Positions 8,839 to 16,761 of a DNA stretch of 64,000 nucleotides are shown piece after piece. The DNA comes from Nocardia fusca NBRC 14340. GTDB taxonomy: Bacteria; Actinomycetota; Actinomycetes; Mycobacteriales; Mycobacteriaceae. The stretch covers positions 1 through 64,000 of the forward strand of contig NZ_BDCU01000028.1 in the NCBI RefSeq assembly GCF_001618425.1, given 5' to 3'. Position 1 is the stretch's first letter; the number at the start of each line of letters is the position of its first letter. The position numbers and the translations under genes were made by a program. Below the pieces are notes generated by a model. It searched no databases, was not told the origin of the DNA, and saw only the letters and a program-made list of their open reading frames with translations.

Positions 8839-9012
8839 TCACCGGCGTTTCAGATCCAACAGGCCGCGCCGGGCGGCCGCGACCAGCCGCCGCGGCACCC
8901 GATGCACCACACCGTCGACCGTGACCGGAACCAGATCCGGCGGGGTGGCCTTCCAGTTCGACCGGCGGCTACGGGTATTGGACCGCGACATCCTCCGCTT
9001 CGGTACCGCCAT
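8839..9012 (-). CDS. rpmF: 50S ribosomal protein L32, zinc-independent form
   Basis: A 57-aa L32 starting MAVPKRRMSRSNTRSRRSNW. It contains no Cys at all, so it is the C-minus paralogue that needs no structural zinc. The ATG lies 1 nt after the L31 stop, so it is the third gene of the leftward Zur-type operon. The frame is open upstream, but the family start at MAVPKRR is clear. Confidence 0.9.
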   Translation of the reverse strand: MAVPKRRMSRSNTRSRRSNWKATPPDLVPVTVDGVVHRVPRRLVAAARRGLLDLKRR

Positions 9013-9013
9013 C

Positions 9014-9283
9014 TCAGTGCTCCTTCCGGGTCCGCTCGGCACGCCGGCCGTATCTGCGTTCGAATTTCTCCACCCGGCCCTGGGTGTCGAGCACACGGTG
9101 CGCGCCGGTCCAGAAGGGGTGCGAATCCGCGGTGACGTCCACCGTCAGCAGCGGATAGGTATTGCCGTCGGTCCAGGTGACGGTCCGGTCGCCGGTGGCC
9201 GTGGAACGGGTCAGGAACCGGGCCCCGGTACTCGCGTCCTCGAAGACCACGGGATGGTAATCGGGATGGATATCGGCTTTCAT
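9014..9283 (-). CDS. rpmE2: 50S ribosomal protein L31 type B
   Basis: An 89-aa type B L31: MKADIHPDYHPVVFEDASTG, with SHPFWTGAHRVLDTQGRVEKFERRYG. It lacks the CxxC zinc ribbon of type A L31. The ATG shares one base with the preceding GTPase stop (TGATG). A GTG directly upstream (9286) is in frame but gives a less usual N-terminus. Expected to replace zinc-binding L31 when zinc is scarce. Confidence 0.92.
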   Translation of the reverse strand: MKADIHPDYHPVVFEDASTGARFLTRSTATGDRTVTWTDGNTYPLLTVDVTADSHPFWTGAHRVLDTQGRVEKFERRYGRRAERTRKEH

Positions 9284-10632
9284 CACTTCTCCTTCCGGGC
9301 GCGCTCGCCCGTGTCGCCGCCCCGGCCCTCACCGGTGGCGGCCGGATACGGTTCGTCCGGATCACAGGGGTCGGTATGCCATTCCCCGAAGGGATCCGAC
9401 CAGCGGGCCACCTGATGCGGGGCCCGCTCGACCAGCCGCAGTTCGGCATCATCGACCAGTGCCCGGTCCAGGGCCTGCCGGATCTCGTCCGGGTCGGCCG
9501 CGTGGACCAGGACGACCAGCGAATTGTCGCGGTCGCCGAACCGGTCGTCCCAGCGCAGCCGGGCCATGGCCAGCCGCTCCGGCTCGACCTCCGCGCGTTC
9601 GGCTTCGGTCATCGCCGCCAGCCAGCGACCGGCACCGCCGATCCGGAGCCCTCCGCCGGCCGATTCCAGCCACACGACCTCGTCCGGCTGGGTCGCCAGC
9701 CATATCCGCCCACGTGCGGTGACCACACCCTCGAACAGCACATCCAGCGCCTCGTGCAGCCGCTCGGGGTGGAAGGGCCGTCCGGCGGCGAATTCCACCA
9801 GTTCCACACCGCATTCCGCCCCCAGCGTGGGCTGACCGCGCAGCAGCGGGGCATGCGCGTCGTAGACCCGTCCACGCCGGGACTCCGCCGGAATCCGGGC
9901 CAGCAGTCCCTCGACCGCTCCGGAGGTCACCGCGGTGTCCGGGCCCGTCCACAGCGCCGGGGCGAGCGGCACCAACCGGGACAGCACCGCCCCGAGCCGG
10001 GCCCGCTCCAGCGGGTCCACGGCGTCGCTTCCGGTGATCACCAGGGCGTCCGCGAAATCGACCTGCCCGACGGCCAGCTGGGCGAGGGTGCGCTCGTCGT
10101 CGGCCCATGCCCAGCCGAGTTCGTCCAGCGCTTCGTCACCGGTCGCCGCCGGGAGCCAGATGCGCGCGTCGATACCGGTGAGCACGGCGGCTATCCGGAC
10201 GTCCCGCGCCGCGGGACCGTCCACCCGGCCGACGACACCGGCCACGACCACCTCGCCGATCCCCTGGCACACCGACTCCGCTTCGATGGCCGGGTCCAGG
10301 GCGAGCACGATCCGCCGCACCGAATCGCGGGCCGCGAGCGTGCACAGCAGTGGCAGCAGATCTGCCTTCAAGGTGCATGAGACGCAGCCGTGCGCCAGTT
10401 CGTGCACCGAGACGGTGGCCGTGCCGCCGTGGGACACGGTGCGGCGTACGATTCCCTCCCCCAGTTCGGCGAGATCGTGACGTACTACGACGGTGCCCGC
10501 GGCCGCGCCGAGGGCGTCCGCGATGAGGTCGACGGAACCGGCCGGATCACCGTGCAGGCCGGCGACCACCACGACCGGTGTGCGGTGATCCCCGGGTTCG
10601 ATGGCTTCTGGGAGTTGTGCGGAATGGGACAC
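9283..10632 (-). CDS. mrf: CobW/G3E-family protein, ribosome hibernation factor-recruiting MRF-like
   Basis: A G3E/CobW-family protein of ~449 aa, with a central GCVSCTL Cys motif (CxxC) and a CobW C-terminal domain (~265-420). It sits in a cluster of C-minus ribosomal protein genes. In mycobacteria the equivalent gene encodes MRF, which recruits the hibernation factor MPY to ribosomes under zinc starvation. The P-loop position reads AGLHGDPAGSV, so the Walker Lys is missing and GTP binding may be weak. I prefer GTG 10632: it follows AAAGGG and leaves the Zur-like box in the leader. TTG 10659 would place the box across the start codon. Confidence 0.8.
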   Translation of the reverse strand: MSHSAQLPEAIEPGDHRTPVVVVAGLHGDPAGSVDLIADALGAAAGTVVVRHDLAELGEGIVRRTVSHGGTATVSVHELAHGCVSCTLKADLLPLLCTLAARDSVRRIVLALDPAIEAESVCQGIGEVVVAGVVGRVDGPAARDVRIAAVLTGIDARIWLPAATGDEALDELGWAWADDERTLAQLAVGQVDFADALVITGSDAVDPLERARLGAVLSRLVPLAPALWTGPDTAVTSGAVEGLLARIPAESRRGRVYDAHAPLLRGQPTLGAECGVELVEFAAGRPFHPERLHEALDVLFEGVVTARGRIWLATQPDEVVWLESAGGGLRIGGAGRWLAAMTEAERAEVEPERLAMARLRWDDRFGDRDNSLVVLVHAADPDEIRQALDRALVDDAELRLVERAPHQVARWSDPFGEWHTDPCDPDEPYPAATGEGRGGDTGERARKEK

Positions 10633-10643
10633 CACTACCCTTT

Positions 10644-10658
10644 CGGTAATGATTTTCA
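10644..10658 (-). promoter_or_regulatory. Candidate Zur operator for mrf-rpmE2-rpmF
   Basis: The sequence CGGTAATGATTTTCA matches the actinobacterial Zur palindrome TGAAAATGATTTTCA at 12 of 15 positions. It ends 11 nt before the preferred mrf GTG. Zur repression of C-minus ribosomal protein operons is established in mycobacteria and Streptomyces. Confidence 0.65.
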
Positions 10659-10699
10659 ATTACGACCCGCCACACGCTACAGTGTGGACCCATCGTTGT

Positions 10700-10714
10700 C
10701 GAAAACGATTGTCA
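10700..10714 (+). promoter_or_regulatory. Candidate Zur operator for rpmB-rpmG-rpsN-rpsR
   Basis: CGAAAACGATTGTCA matches the Zur palindrome at 12 of 15 positions, 26 nt before the rpmB ATG. A -10-like TACAGT lies at 10678-10683, just upstream. A 6-bp inverted repeat CCACAC/GTGTGG spans 10670-10687 between the two operators. Confidence 0.65.
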
Positions 10715-10740
10715 TCATCGTTCACGTCGGAGGGAGTCCC

Positions 10741-10977
10741 ATGTCGGCGCACTGTCAGGTCACCGGCCGCAAGCCCGGATTCGGCAAGGCCGTCTCGCAT
10801 TCGCACAAACGCACCAGTCGGCGCTGGGATCCCAACATCCAGCGCAAGACCTACTACCTGCCCAGCGAAGGCCGCCGGATCACCCTCGACGTATCCGCCA
10901 AGGGCATCAAAACCATCGACCGGGACGGGATCGAAGCCGTGGTGGCCCGCCTCCGCGCCCGCGGAACGCGGATCTGA
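10741..10977 (+). CDS. rpmB: 50S ribosomal protein L28, alternative form
   Basis: A 78-aa L28 (MSAHCQVTGRKPGFGKAVSH, then RTSRRWDPNIQ). It retains a single Cys (residue 5) and lacks the paired CxxC motifs of zinc-binding L28, so it is the zinc-independent paralogue. The ATG follows GGAGGGAG. First gene of the rightward C-minus operon; rpmG begins 8 nt downstream. The same frame is open further upstream but there it is antisense to mrf. Confidence 0.93.
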   Translation: MSAHCQVTGRKPGFGKAVSHSHKRTSRRWDPNIQRKTYYLPSEGRRITLDVSAKGIKTIDRDGIEAVVARLRARGTRI

Positions 10978-10985
10978 GCACACCG

Positions 10986-11156
10986 ATGGCATCGAAATCG
11001 ACCGATATCCGTCCGGTGATCAAACTCCGCTCCACCGCGGGCACCGGATACACCTACGTCACCCGTAAGAACCGCCGGAACGACCCCGACCGCATGGTGC
11101 TGCGGAAATACGATCCCGTGATCCGCCGGCACGTCGACTTCCGGGAGGAGCGCTGA
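10986..11156 (+). CDS. rpmG: 50S ribosomal protein L33, zinc-independent
   Basis: A 56-aa L33 (MASKSTDIRPVIKLRSTAGT, then YVTRKNRRNDPDRMVLRKYDP). It has no Cys, so no zinc ribbon. The stop overlaps the rpsN start (TGATG). Confidence 0.93.
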   Translation: MASKSTDIRPVIKLRSTAGTGYTYVTRKNRRNDPDRMVLRKYDPVIRRHVDFREER

Positions 11157-11461
11157 TGGCCAAGAAGTCCAAGATCGCCCGTAACCAAGAGCGACGCGCC
11201 GTCGTGGCCCGCTACGCCGAACAGCGGGCCGAACTCAAAGAACTGATCCGTAAACCCTCCACGCCGGAAGACGAGCGGCTGGCCGCCCAGGCAGCCCTGC
11301 GCCGACTGCCCCGGGACGCCAGTCCGGTACGATTGCGCAATCGGGACACCGCCGACGGGCGACCGCGCGGTTATCTCCGGAAGTTCGGCCTTTCGCGTGT
11401 GCGTGTGCGCGAGATGGCGCATCGAGGAGAGTTGCCCGGTGTGCACAAATCGAGCTGGTAA
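11156..11461 (+). CDS. rpsN: 30S ribosomal protein S14, zinc-independent
   Basis: A 101-aa long-form S14 (MAKKSKIARNQERRAVVARY, with NRDTADGRPRGYLRKFGLSR and the end VHKSSW). It lacks the four-Cys zinc motif of the short S14. It is coupled to rpmG by a 1-nt overlap and lies 32 nt before rpsR. Confidence 0.95.
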   Translation: MAKKSKIARNQERRAVVARYAEQRAELKELIRKPSTPEDERLAAQAALRRLPRDASPVRLRNRDTADGRPRGYLRKFGLSRVRVREMAHRGELPGVHKSSW

Positions 11462-11493
11462 CCCACCGATCTCGTGAGTTAGGAACCGGTCAT

Positions 11494-11748
11494 ATGGCAG
11501 TCAAACGAGGCCCGTCGAAGAAGGTCCGCGCCGAACAGGCCCGCCGGCCCAAGAAGAACCCGCTGATCGCCGCGGGTATCGAGACGGTCGACTACAAGGA
11601 TGTGAACCTGCTGCGCACCTTCATCTCCGATCGCGGCAAGATCCGCAGCCGCCGGGTCACCGGTCTGACCCCGCAGCAGCAGCGCCAGGTCGCGGTCGCG
11701 GTGAAGAACGCGCGCGAAATGGCCCTGCTCCCCTTCACCAGCCGCTGA
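11494..11748 (+). CDS. rpsR: 30S ribosomal protein S18, alternative form
   Basis: An 84-aa S18 with the signature YKDVNLLRTFISDRGKIRSR and GLTPQQQRQVAVAVKNAR. No Cys. An AGGA lies ~10 nt before the ATG. It closes the rightward operon; the gene order matches the mycobacterial C-minus cluster. Confidence 0.95.
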   Translation: MAVKRGPSKKVRAEQARRPKKNPLIAAGIETVDYKDVNLLRTFISDRGKIRSRRVTGLTPQQQRQVAVAVKNAREMALLPFTSR

Positions 11749-11840
11749 CGCGGCACCGAATTCTCCCCCGGACGCCCGGCGCCTCACCACCGGTGCCTGC
11801 GGGCTCTGCGGGCGCACCGCGGTCGAGGAGCCGGTCCCAC

Positions 11841-11846
11841 TACAGT
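11841..11846 (+). promoter_or_regulatory. -10 element of a leaderless transcript
   Basis: TACAGT lies exactly 7 nt before ATG 11854 and there is no Shine-Dalgarno between them, which is the usual geometry of actinobacterial leaderless mRNAs. This favours ATG 11854 over the in-frame GTGs at 11845/11848. Confidence 0.5.
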
Positions 11847-11853
11847 GGTGCGT

Positions 11854-12318
11854 ATGGTCACACTGCGGGGATGGACGGCACTTCTGGCTCTCGGCGTCAC
11901 GCTCGTGGTCTCGGCCTGCGGTAGCGACGGCGCCGCCGACCCGGAGCCCGGGCTCTCCCCGACCTCCGTGCCCGCCCCGGCGAATACACCCGCGACTCCC
12001 ACCGAGGACCCCGGGGCCGACCCCGGCCACCTCTTCACCGCGGACCCGTCGATCGTCGGTGCCCATCCCGTGCCATTCACCTCGTGGACGAAGGTGGCCG
12101 AGGACCGGATCGCGATCCACTTCGAAACCGGCGTGCCCGAATGCTACGGCGTGGACGCGACCGCCACCGAGGACGACAGCGCGGTCACCGTCGAACTCCG
12201 CACCGGCACCCGCGCCGACGCCGTCGACAAGATGTGCGTGATGATGGCTGTTTTCGGCACGCTGGAGATCCCGCTGGACGCGCCGCTGGGCGACCGCCGG
12301 GTACTCAGCGCGGCCTGA
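11854..12318 (+). CDS. Putative lipoprotein
   Basis: A 154-aa exported protein. A signal peptide with hydrophobic core ALLALGVTLVVS ends in the lipobox VVSAC (Cys ~22), followed by a Pro/Thr/Ala-rich linker. The folded C-terminal part has two Cys (VPECYGVDA and DKMCVMM), plausibly a disulfide. Similar unnamed lipoproteins occur across Nocardia and Mycobacterium; I cannot assign a function. The leaderless start is supported by the -10 element described separately. Confidence 0.7.
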   Translation: MVTLRGWTALLALGVTLVVSACGSDGAADPEPGLSPTSVPAPANTPATPTEDPGADPGHLFTADPSIVGAHPVPFTSWTKVAEDRIAIHFETGVPECYGVDATATEDDSAVTVELRTGTRADAVDKMCVMMAVFGTLEIPLDAPLGDRRVLSAA

Positions 12319-12475
12319 CCGGCTGCCGCCCACCGGCCGTATCGCCGAGGCGGAAAGACCTGTCGTGTCGTCAAGGGGACTTCGTAATCGTGGTCTGCCC
12401 CGGCCCGGCTCTCCTACCCTTGCTGTAGCGGCAATTCGGACGCCGACGTGACCGACCGATAGAGGAACAGCGGCT

Positions 12476-12727
12476 ATGCAGCAGCGAGCACTCGTATCAT
12501 GCGCTATCGCGATCGCGATGGCCTTCGGAACGGTCGCCGGCGCGGCCACAGCGGACGCCGGCGCCGGCCTACCGCTGGAACCGTCCCTTCCCGGCGCGGT
12601 CGGACAGGCACCGGGCAGCCCCGCCGGCGGCTCGGCCGAACTCTTGGTCGTACTTTTCCAGCCGCTGTCGGGTACGCCGGATCCGTGTATGCCGATACCC
12701 CTGTGCATTCCACCCCGCCTCGACTGA
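12476..12727 (+). CDS. Small secreted protein
   Basis: An 83-aa ORF with an N-terminal signal peptide (ALVSCAIAIAMAFGTVAGAA, likely cut after ATADA). The mature part is Pro/Gly-rich, with two Cys near the C-terminus (DPCMPIPLCIPP). GAGG lies 12 nt before the ATG and a strong hairpin follows 7 nt after the stop. Family not recognised. Confidence 0.6.
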   Translation: MQQRALVSCAIAIAMAFGTVAGAATADAGAGLPLEPSLPGAVGQAPGSPAGGSAELLVVLFQPLSGTPDPCMPIPLCIPPRLD

Positions 12728-12734
12728 ACCGCTC

Positions 12735-12765
12735 GGTGCCCGTGGCGGTCCCCGCCACGGGCACC
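12735..12765. terminator. Bidirectional terminator between the small secreted gene and purH
   Basis: A perfect 14-bp stem with a 3-nt TCC loop; the left arm reads GGTGCCCGTGGCGG. It lies in the 42-nt gap between two convergent genes and can end both transcripts. Confidence 0.8.
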
Positions 12766-12769
12766 ACGC

Positions 12770-14332
12770 TCAGTGGGCGAAGTGCCGGGACCCGGTGAAG
12801 TACATGGTCACCCCGGCCGCCCGCGCCGCGTCGATGGTGTCCTGGTCGCGCACCGAGCCGCCCGGCTGGACGATCGCCCGGATACCGGCTTCCAGCAACA
12901 GTTGCGGCCCGTCGGGGAACGGGAAGAACGCATCCGAGGCCGCCACCGATCCCGCGGCCCGGTCACCGGCCCGCTGGACGGCGAGCCGTACCGAATCGAC
13001 CCGGTTGACCTGACCCATACCCACACCTACCGACGCACCGTCGTGGGCCAGCAGGATGGCGTTCGATTTCACGGCCCGGCAGGCGCGCCAGGCGAATTCG
13101 AGATCGGCGATCGTCGCCGCGTCCGCGGCCGCGCCGGCCGCGAGGGTCCAGTTCGCCGGATCGTCACCGTCGGCGTCGATCACATCGCGCTCCTGGACCA
13201 GCAGCCCGCCACTCACCGGCCGGTGTTCGGCACCCGCGGGTGCCGGTGCTTCGGCGATCAGGATGCGGATGTTCTTCTTGCGCTGCAACACCTCGACGGC
13301 ACCGTCGGCGTAGGAAGGCGCCACGATCACCTCGGTGAAGATCTCGGCCACCTGCTGGGCCATCGCCACCGAGACCTCGCGGTTGGTCGCGATGACGCCG
13401 CCGTAGGCACTCACCGGATCACAGGCGTGCGCTTTGCGATGCGCCTCGGCGATATCCGCGCCGGTCGCGATGCCGCAGGGGTTGGCGTGTTTGATGATCG
13501 CCACCGCGGGCGCCTCGTGGTCGTAGGCGGCCCGGCGAGCGGCATCGGCGTCGGTGTAGTTGTTGTACGACATCTCCTTGCCGTGCAACTGCCGCGCCCG
13601 CGCCAGACCGAGCCCGCCGTCACCGTCGGTGTACAGCGCGGCCCGCTGATGCGGGTTCTCGCCGTAGCGCAGGACCGCCGAACGGTCCCACACCGCGCCG
13701 ATCCAGGACGGGAACTCGTCTTCCCCGGCGGTCTTCTCGACCAGCGTCGAGGCCATCCAGTTCGCCACCGCGACGTCGTAGCTCGCGGTGTGCTGAAAAG
13801 CCTTGGCGGCCAGCGCGATACGCTCCGACAACGTGAACCCGCCGTCGGCGACGGCCTTGCGGACCTCGTCGTAGTCGCCGGTGTTCACCACCACGGCGAC
13901 CGACGGATGGTTCTTGGCCGCGGCACGCACCATCGACGGTCCGCCGATATCGATCTGTTCGACGCATTCGTCCGGGCCCGCACCGCTCGCGACGGTCTCG
14001 CTGAACGGGTAGAGGTTCACCACGACCAGCTGGAAGGCCTCGATACCCAGTTCGGTGAGCTGGTCGAGGTGTTCGGCTTTGCGGGTATCGGCCAGAATGC
14101 CCGCGTGCACCCGTGGATGCAGGGTTTTGACCCGGCCGTCCAAGGTTTCCGGGAACCCGGTCAGGTCCTCGACCTTGGTCACCGGGACGCCGGCGTCCGC
14201 GATCCGCGCCGCGGTCGACCCGGTGGACACCAGTTCCACCCCGGCCGTGTGCAGCGCGGTCGCCAGCTCCACGAGCCCGGTCTTGTCGTAGACGCTCACC
14301 AGCGCCCGGCGGATCGGCGTGCGTTCACTCAC
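12770..14332 (-). CDS. purH: Bifunctional AICAR transformylase/IMP cyclohydrolase
   Basis: A 520-aa enzyme for the last two steps of de novo IMP synthesis. The N-terminal MGS-like cyclohydrolase (residues ~1-200) carries ALVSVYDKTGL, STGSTAARI and TLHPRVHAGIL. The transformylase part (~205-520) has RYGENPHQRAALY, SYNNYTDADAA, IKHANPCG and the end GVTMYFTGSRHFAH. The GTG start overlaps the purN stop (GTGA). The order perM-purN-purH matches Mycobacterium. Confidence 0.97.
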   Translation of the reverse strand: MSERTPIRRALVSVYDKTGLVELATALHTAGVELVSTGSTAARIADAGVPVTKVEDLTGFPETLDGRVKTLHPRVHAGILADTRKAEHLDQLTELGIEAFQLVVVNLYPFSETVASGAGPDECVEQIDIGGPSMVRAAAKNHPSVAVVVNTGDYDEVRKAVADGGFTLSERIALAAKAFQHTASYDVAVANWMASTLVEKTAGEDEFPSWIGAVWDRSAVLRYGENPHQRAALYTDGDGGLGLARARQLHGKEMSYNNYTDADAARRAAYDHEAPAVAIIKHANPCGIATGADIAEAHRKAHACDPVSAYGGVIATNREVSVAMAQQVAEIFTEVIVAPSYADGAVEVLQRKKNIRILIAEAPAPAGAEHRPVSGGLLVQERDVIDADGDDPANWTLAAGAAADAATIADLEFAWRACRAVKSNAILLAHDGASVGVGMGQVNRVDSVRLAVQRAGDRAAGSVAASDAFFPFPDGPQLLLEAGIRAIVQPGGSVRDQDTIDAARAAGVTMYFTGSRHFAH

Positions 14333-14976
14333 CGGAGAACTCGCTCATCAGGGATAACTGCCTTTCGTCCATCGGAGACAATTCCGCGGGTCGCGACGGC
14401 GGCGACAACCTCCACCAGCAACCGTCGCTCCACAACTTTGATGCGCTCGTGCAATTCGGCCTCGTCGTCGGCCGGATCGACCCGGACGGGCTCCTGGGCC
14501 AGGATCGGGCCGGTGTCCACTCCGGCGTCCACCAGGTGCACGGTGGTCCCGGTGACCCGGACCCCGTAGGCCAGCGCGTCCCGCACCCCGTGCGCACCGG
14601 GGAAAGCGGGCAGCAGGGCCGGATGGGTGTTGATGATCCGGCCGCCGAAACGATCCAGGAACACCGGACCCAGCAGTTTCATGAAACCCGCGCAGACCAC
14701 CAGGTCGGGCGCGTATCCGGCCACTGCCGCGGTGAGCGCCACATCCCAGGCGCCGCGATCGGCGTGATCGCCGACCGCGACCCGGAAGGTGGGGACGCCC
14801 GCCGCCGCCGCGTGTTCGACGGCGGCGCACTCCCGGTCGACGCCCACCGCGTGGATCCGCGCCGGATAACCGGGGTCGGCCGCGGCATCGAGCAACGCGC
14901 GCAGCAGTGAACCGGTCCCCGAGGCGAGTACGACCAGGCCGGCCGGGGTGGAATCGGTGGGTTCCGGGGCGGTCAG
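14329..14976 (-). CDS. purN: Phosphoribosylglycinamide formyltransferase, CTG start
   Basis: A 215-aa folate-dependent GAR transformylase, the same length as Mtb PurN. The N-terminal loop LVVLASGTGSLLRALLDA binds phosphoribosyl substrate; the catalytic region is INTHPALLPAFPGAHG, with DAGVDTGPIL further on. No ATG, GTG or TTG precedes the essential loop in frame: the first ordinary start, TTG 14895, would delete it. AGGAG lies 7 nt before CTG 14976, which restores the family length, so CTG is the likely initiator. The stop overlaps the purH start. Confidence 0.85.
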   Translation of the reverse strand: MTAPEPTDSTPAGLVVLASGTGSLLRALLDAAADPGYPARIHAVGVDRECAAVEHAAAAGVPTFRVAVGDHADRGAWDVALTAAVAGYAPDLVVCAGFMKLLGPVFLDRFGGRIINTHPALLPAFPGAHGVRDALAYGVRVTGTTVHLVDAGVDTGPILAQEPVRVDPADDEAELHERIKVVERRLLVEVVAAVATRGIVSDGRKAVIPDERVLR

Positions 14977-15116
14977 GGCTCTACTCCTGGAGTTCGAAGG
15001 AACGGCGGGCGGGGTCCACCCGCCGGCGGGGACGAACCCGCGGCACGGATAGAGCCTAGTAGACGCGGTCGGGCCTGCCTGCGGCGGCAGTGAGCCGGAG
15101 CCCGGACCGGACCCGG

Positions 15117-16694
15117 TCAGCTCCGCCGACCGTCTCCGTCCTCCCCGTCGAGCGCGTCCGGTTCGACCACCTCCGCGTCCACGATCTCGGGTGCCGTCTC
15201 CCCGGCGGCGACGATCCCCGCGGCAGCTCCCCGCGGCAGGTCCTCGACCACCTCGGCTTCGACCTCCAGCGGCTGTTCGGGCCCCGGCGACTCCGTGCGC
15301 GGCCGGTCGAGCAGACCGGCGTAGCGGCCGGCCGCATCGGTGGCGGAGTCACCCGGCAGCTCCGGGAGCCGCCCGGCCGGTAGTGCACGGTCCGCCGGAG
15401 CCCGGGTGCCCTCGTGGTCGTCGGGGTAGTAGTCCTCGTCGTAGTCGATATCGTCCGGGTCGAAGAGCGCGTCGGGATGGCGCATCAGCGGGGTGGGGAA
15501 GGAGACGACGAAAGTGCGCGCGAAGAGCAGACCGGCGTAACCGGGAATCGCCAGCCAGGCGAATACCGCCAGGGCGAACACCGGAAGCTCGAGGCCGAGG
15601 CGCCCGAAATTCCCCAGCTCTCCCCCGGACAGCGCGGCCAGCGCGGTGAGCGCCGCGCTCCCGAGCCCGGCCGCGGCGAGCAGCGCCCAGGGCGCGCCGG
15701 GACGGTCGTAGCTCACCCGGGCCGATTCCACGCCCCCGTACACGCCCACGGCCGCCGGTACGAGCAGCAGCACGGCCCACCAGAGCACGGCCGGACCCAT
15801 CGGTACCGCGGCGAGCACCGGGACCGCGGGAATCGGGCCACCGACCACGGTGAACACCCCGACCGACGCATCACCGAACTCGACCCCCGGGCCCACCAGC
15901 ACCCCCACCCCTGCCACCACGGCGTTCGGCAGGTACAGCAGTGAGAGCAGGGTGAGCCCGAGTACGTCCACGATCCCCTCCGCGGACCCGTAGGTCTCGC
16001 CGACCCGCGCCCAGTGCACCAGCAGGGCCAGCACCACCAGCACCGCCGCGGCGGCCAGCAGGCGCAACACGGCCCGGCCCGCCACATACGCGGCGGCGAT
16101 CACGTCGTAGGGCAGGCCCTCGAAGAGGCGTTCCCGGCAACGGAACGCGATACCGCACAGTACGGCGGTCAGGTGCAGGAGCAGCACCCAGCCGAAGGCG
16201 GTCAGCGGGTTGGGACGTTGCAGGGCAATGGATCCCGATGCGTCCTCGGTGACCGCCAGGCATACCGCGGTGATCAGCAGCGGACCGCCCACGGCGGCAC
16301 CGCACAGCCAACCCAGTTCGGCCCGGGTGGGTTCGGTATCGGTGGCGGCGACGGCTTCCCGGACCGCGGCCCACAGCAGTAGCGCGGTCGGCAGCACAGG
16401 CAGCAGGCCCACCGTCGTACTGCCGATGAGCAGCGGTACCTGGTGCACGGCGAGCCACCCCGCGGCCACCGCGCCACTGAGACCGGTGAGATCGCTGCCC
16501 GCGGTGAAAAGGGTCACCAGCATGGTGACCACGACGACCGCCAGGGCGAAAGCGGCGGGCCGGAAGGCCACGAAGAGAAGCACCCGCGCGCGATCGGGTG
16601 GTAGCGAGAGAAAACCCGGCTCGTCGCCGGAACGCGTCGAACTCCTGCGTGCCCCCCGGAGCGGGTGGTTCGACGAGGTACGCGGGGAACTCAT
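15117..16694 (-). CDS. perM: PerM-like integral membrane protein (DUF6350)
   Basis: A 525-aa protein with roughly ten hydrophobic segments between residues ~35 and ~415. An acidic, disordered C-terminal tail of ~110 residues follows (DPDDIDYDEDYYPDDHEG, then Glu/Val/Asp-rich repeats). Position directly upstream of purN-purH and downstream of the DUF5336 gene matches Mtb Rv0955 (PerM), a cell-division-linked protein needed for persistence. It is longer than Rv0955 mainly through the tail. Translation begins at ATG. 140 nt separate it from the purN start. Confidence 0.82.
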   Translation of the reverse strand: MSSPRTSSNHPLRGARRSSTRSGDEPGFLSLPPDRARVLLFVAFRPAAFALAVVVVTMLVTLFTAGSDLTGLSGAVAAGWLAVHQVPLLIGSTTVGLLPVLPTALLLWAAVREAVAATDTEPTRAELGWLCGAAVGGPLLITAVCLAVTEDASGSIALQRPNPLTAFGWVLLLHLTAVLCGIAFRCRERLFEGLPYDVIAAAYVAGRAVLRLLAAAAVLVVLALLVHWARVGETYGSAEGIVDVLGLTLLSLLYLPNAVVAGVGVLVGPGVEFGDASVGVFTVVGGPIPAVPVLAAVPMGPAVLWWAVLLLVPAAVGVYGGVESARVSYDRPGAPWALLAAAGLGSAALTALAALSGGELGNFGRLGLELPVFALAVFAWLAIPGYAGLLFARTFVVSFPTPLMRHPDALFDPDDIDYDEDYYPDDHEGTRAPADRALPAGRLPELPGDSATDAAGRYAGLLDRPRTESPGPEQPLEVEAEVVEDLPRGAAAGIVAAGETAPEIVDAEVVEPDALDGEDGDGRRS

Positions 16695-16761
16695 GGATTT
16701 CAGAGTGGCAGCCGCCCCGGCGCGGACGCTTCAGGCGCGCCGCGCCGGGTGCTGCCGGTGC

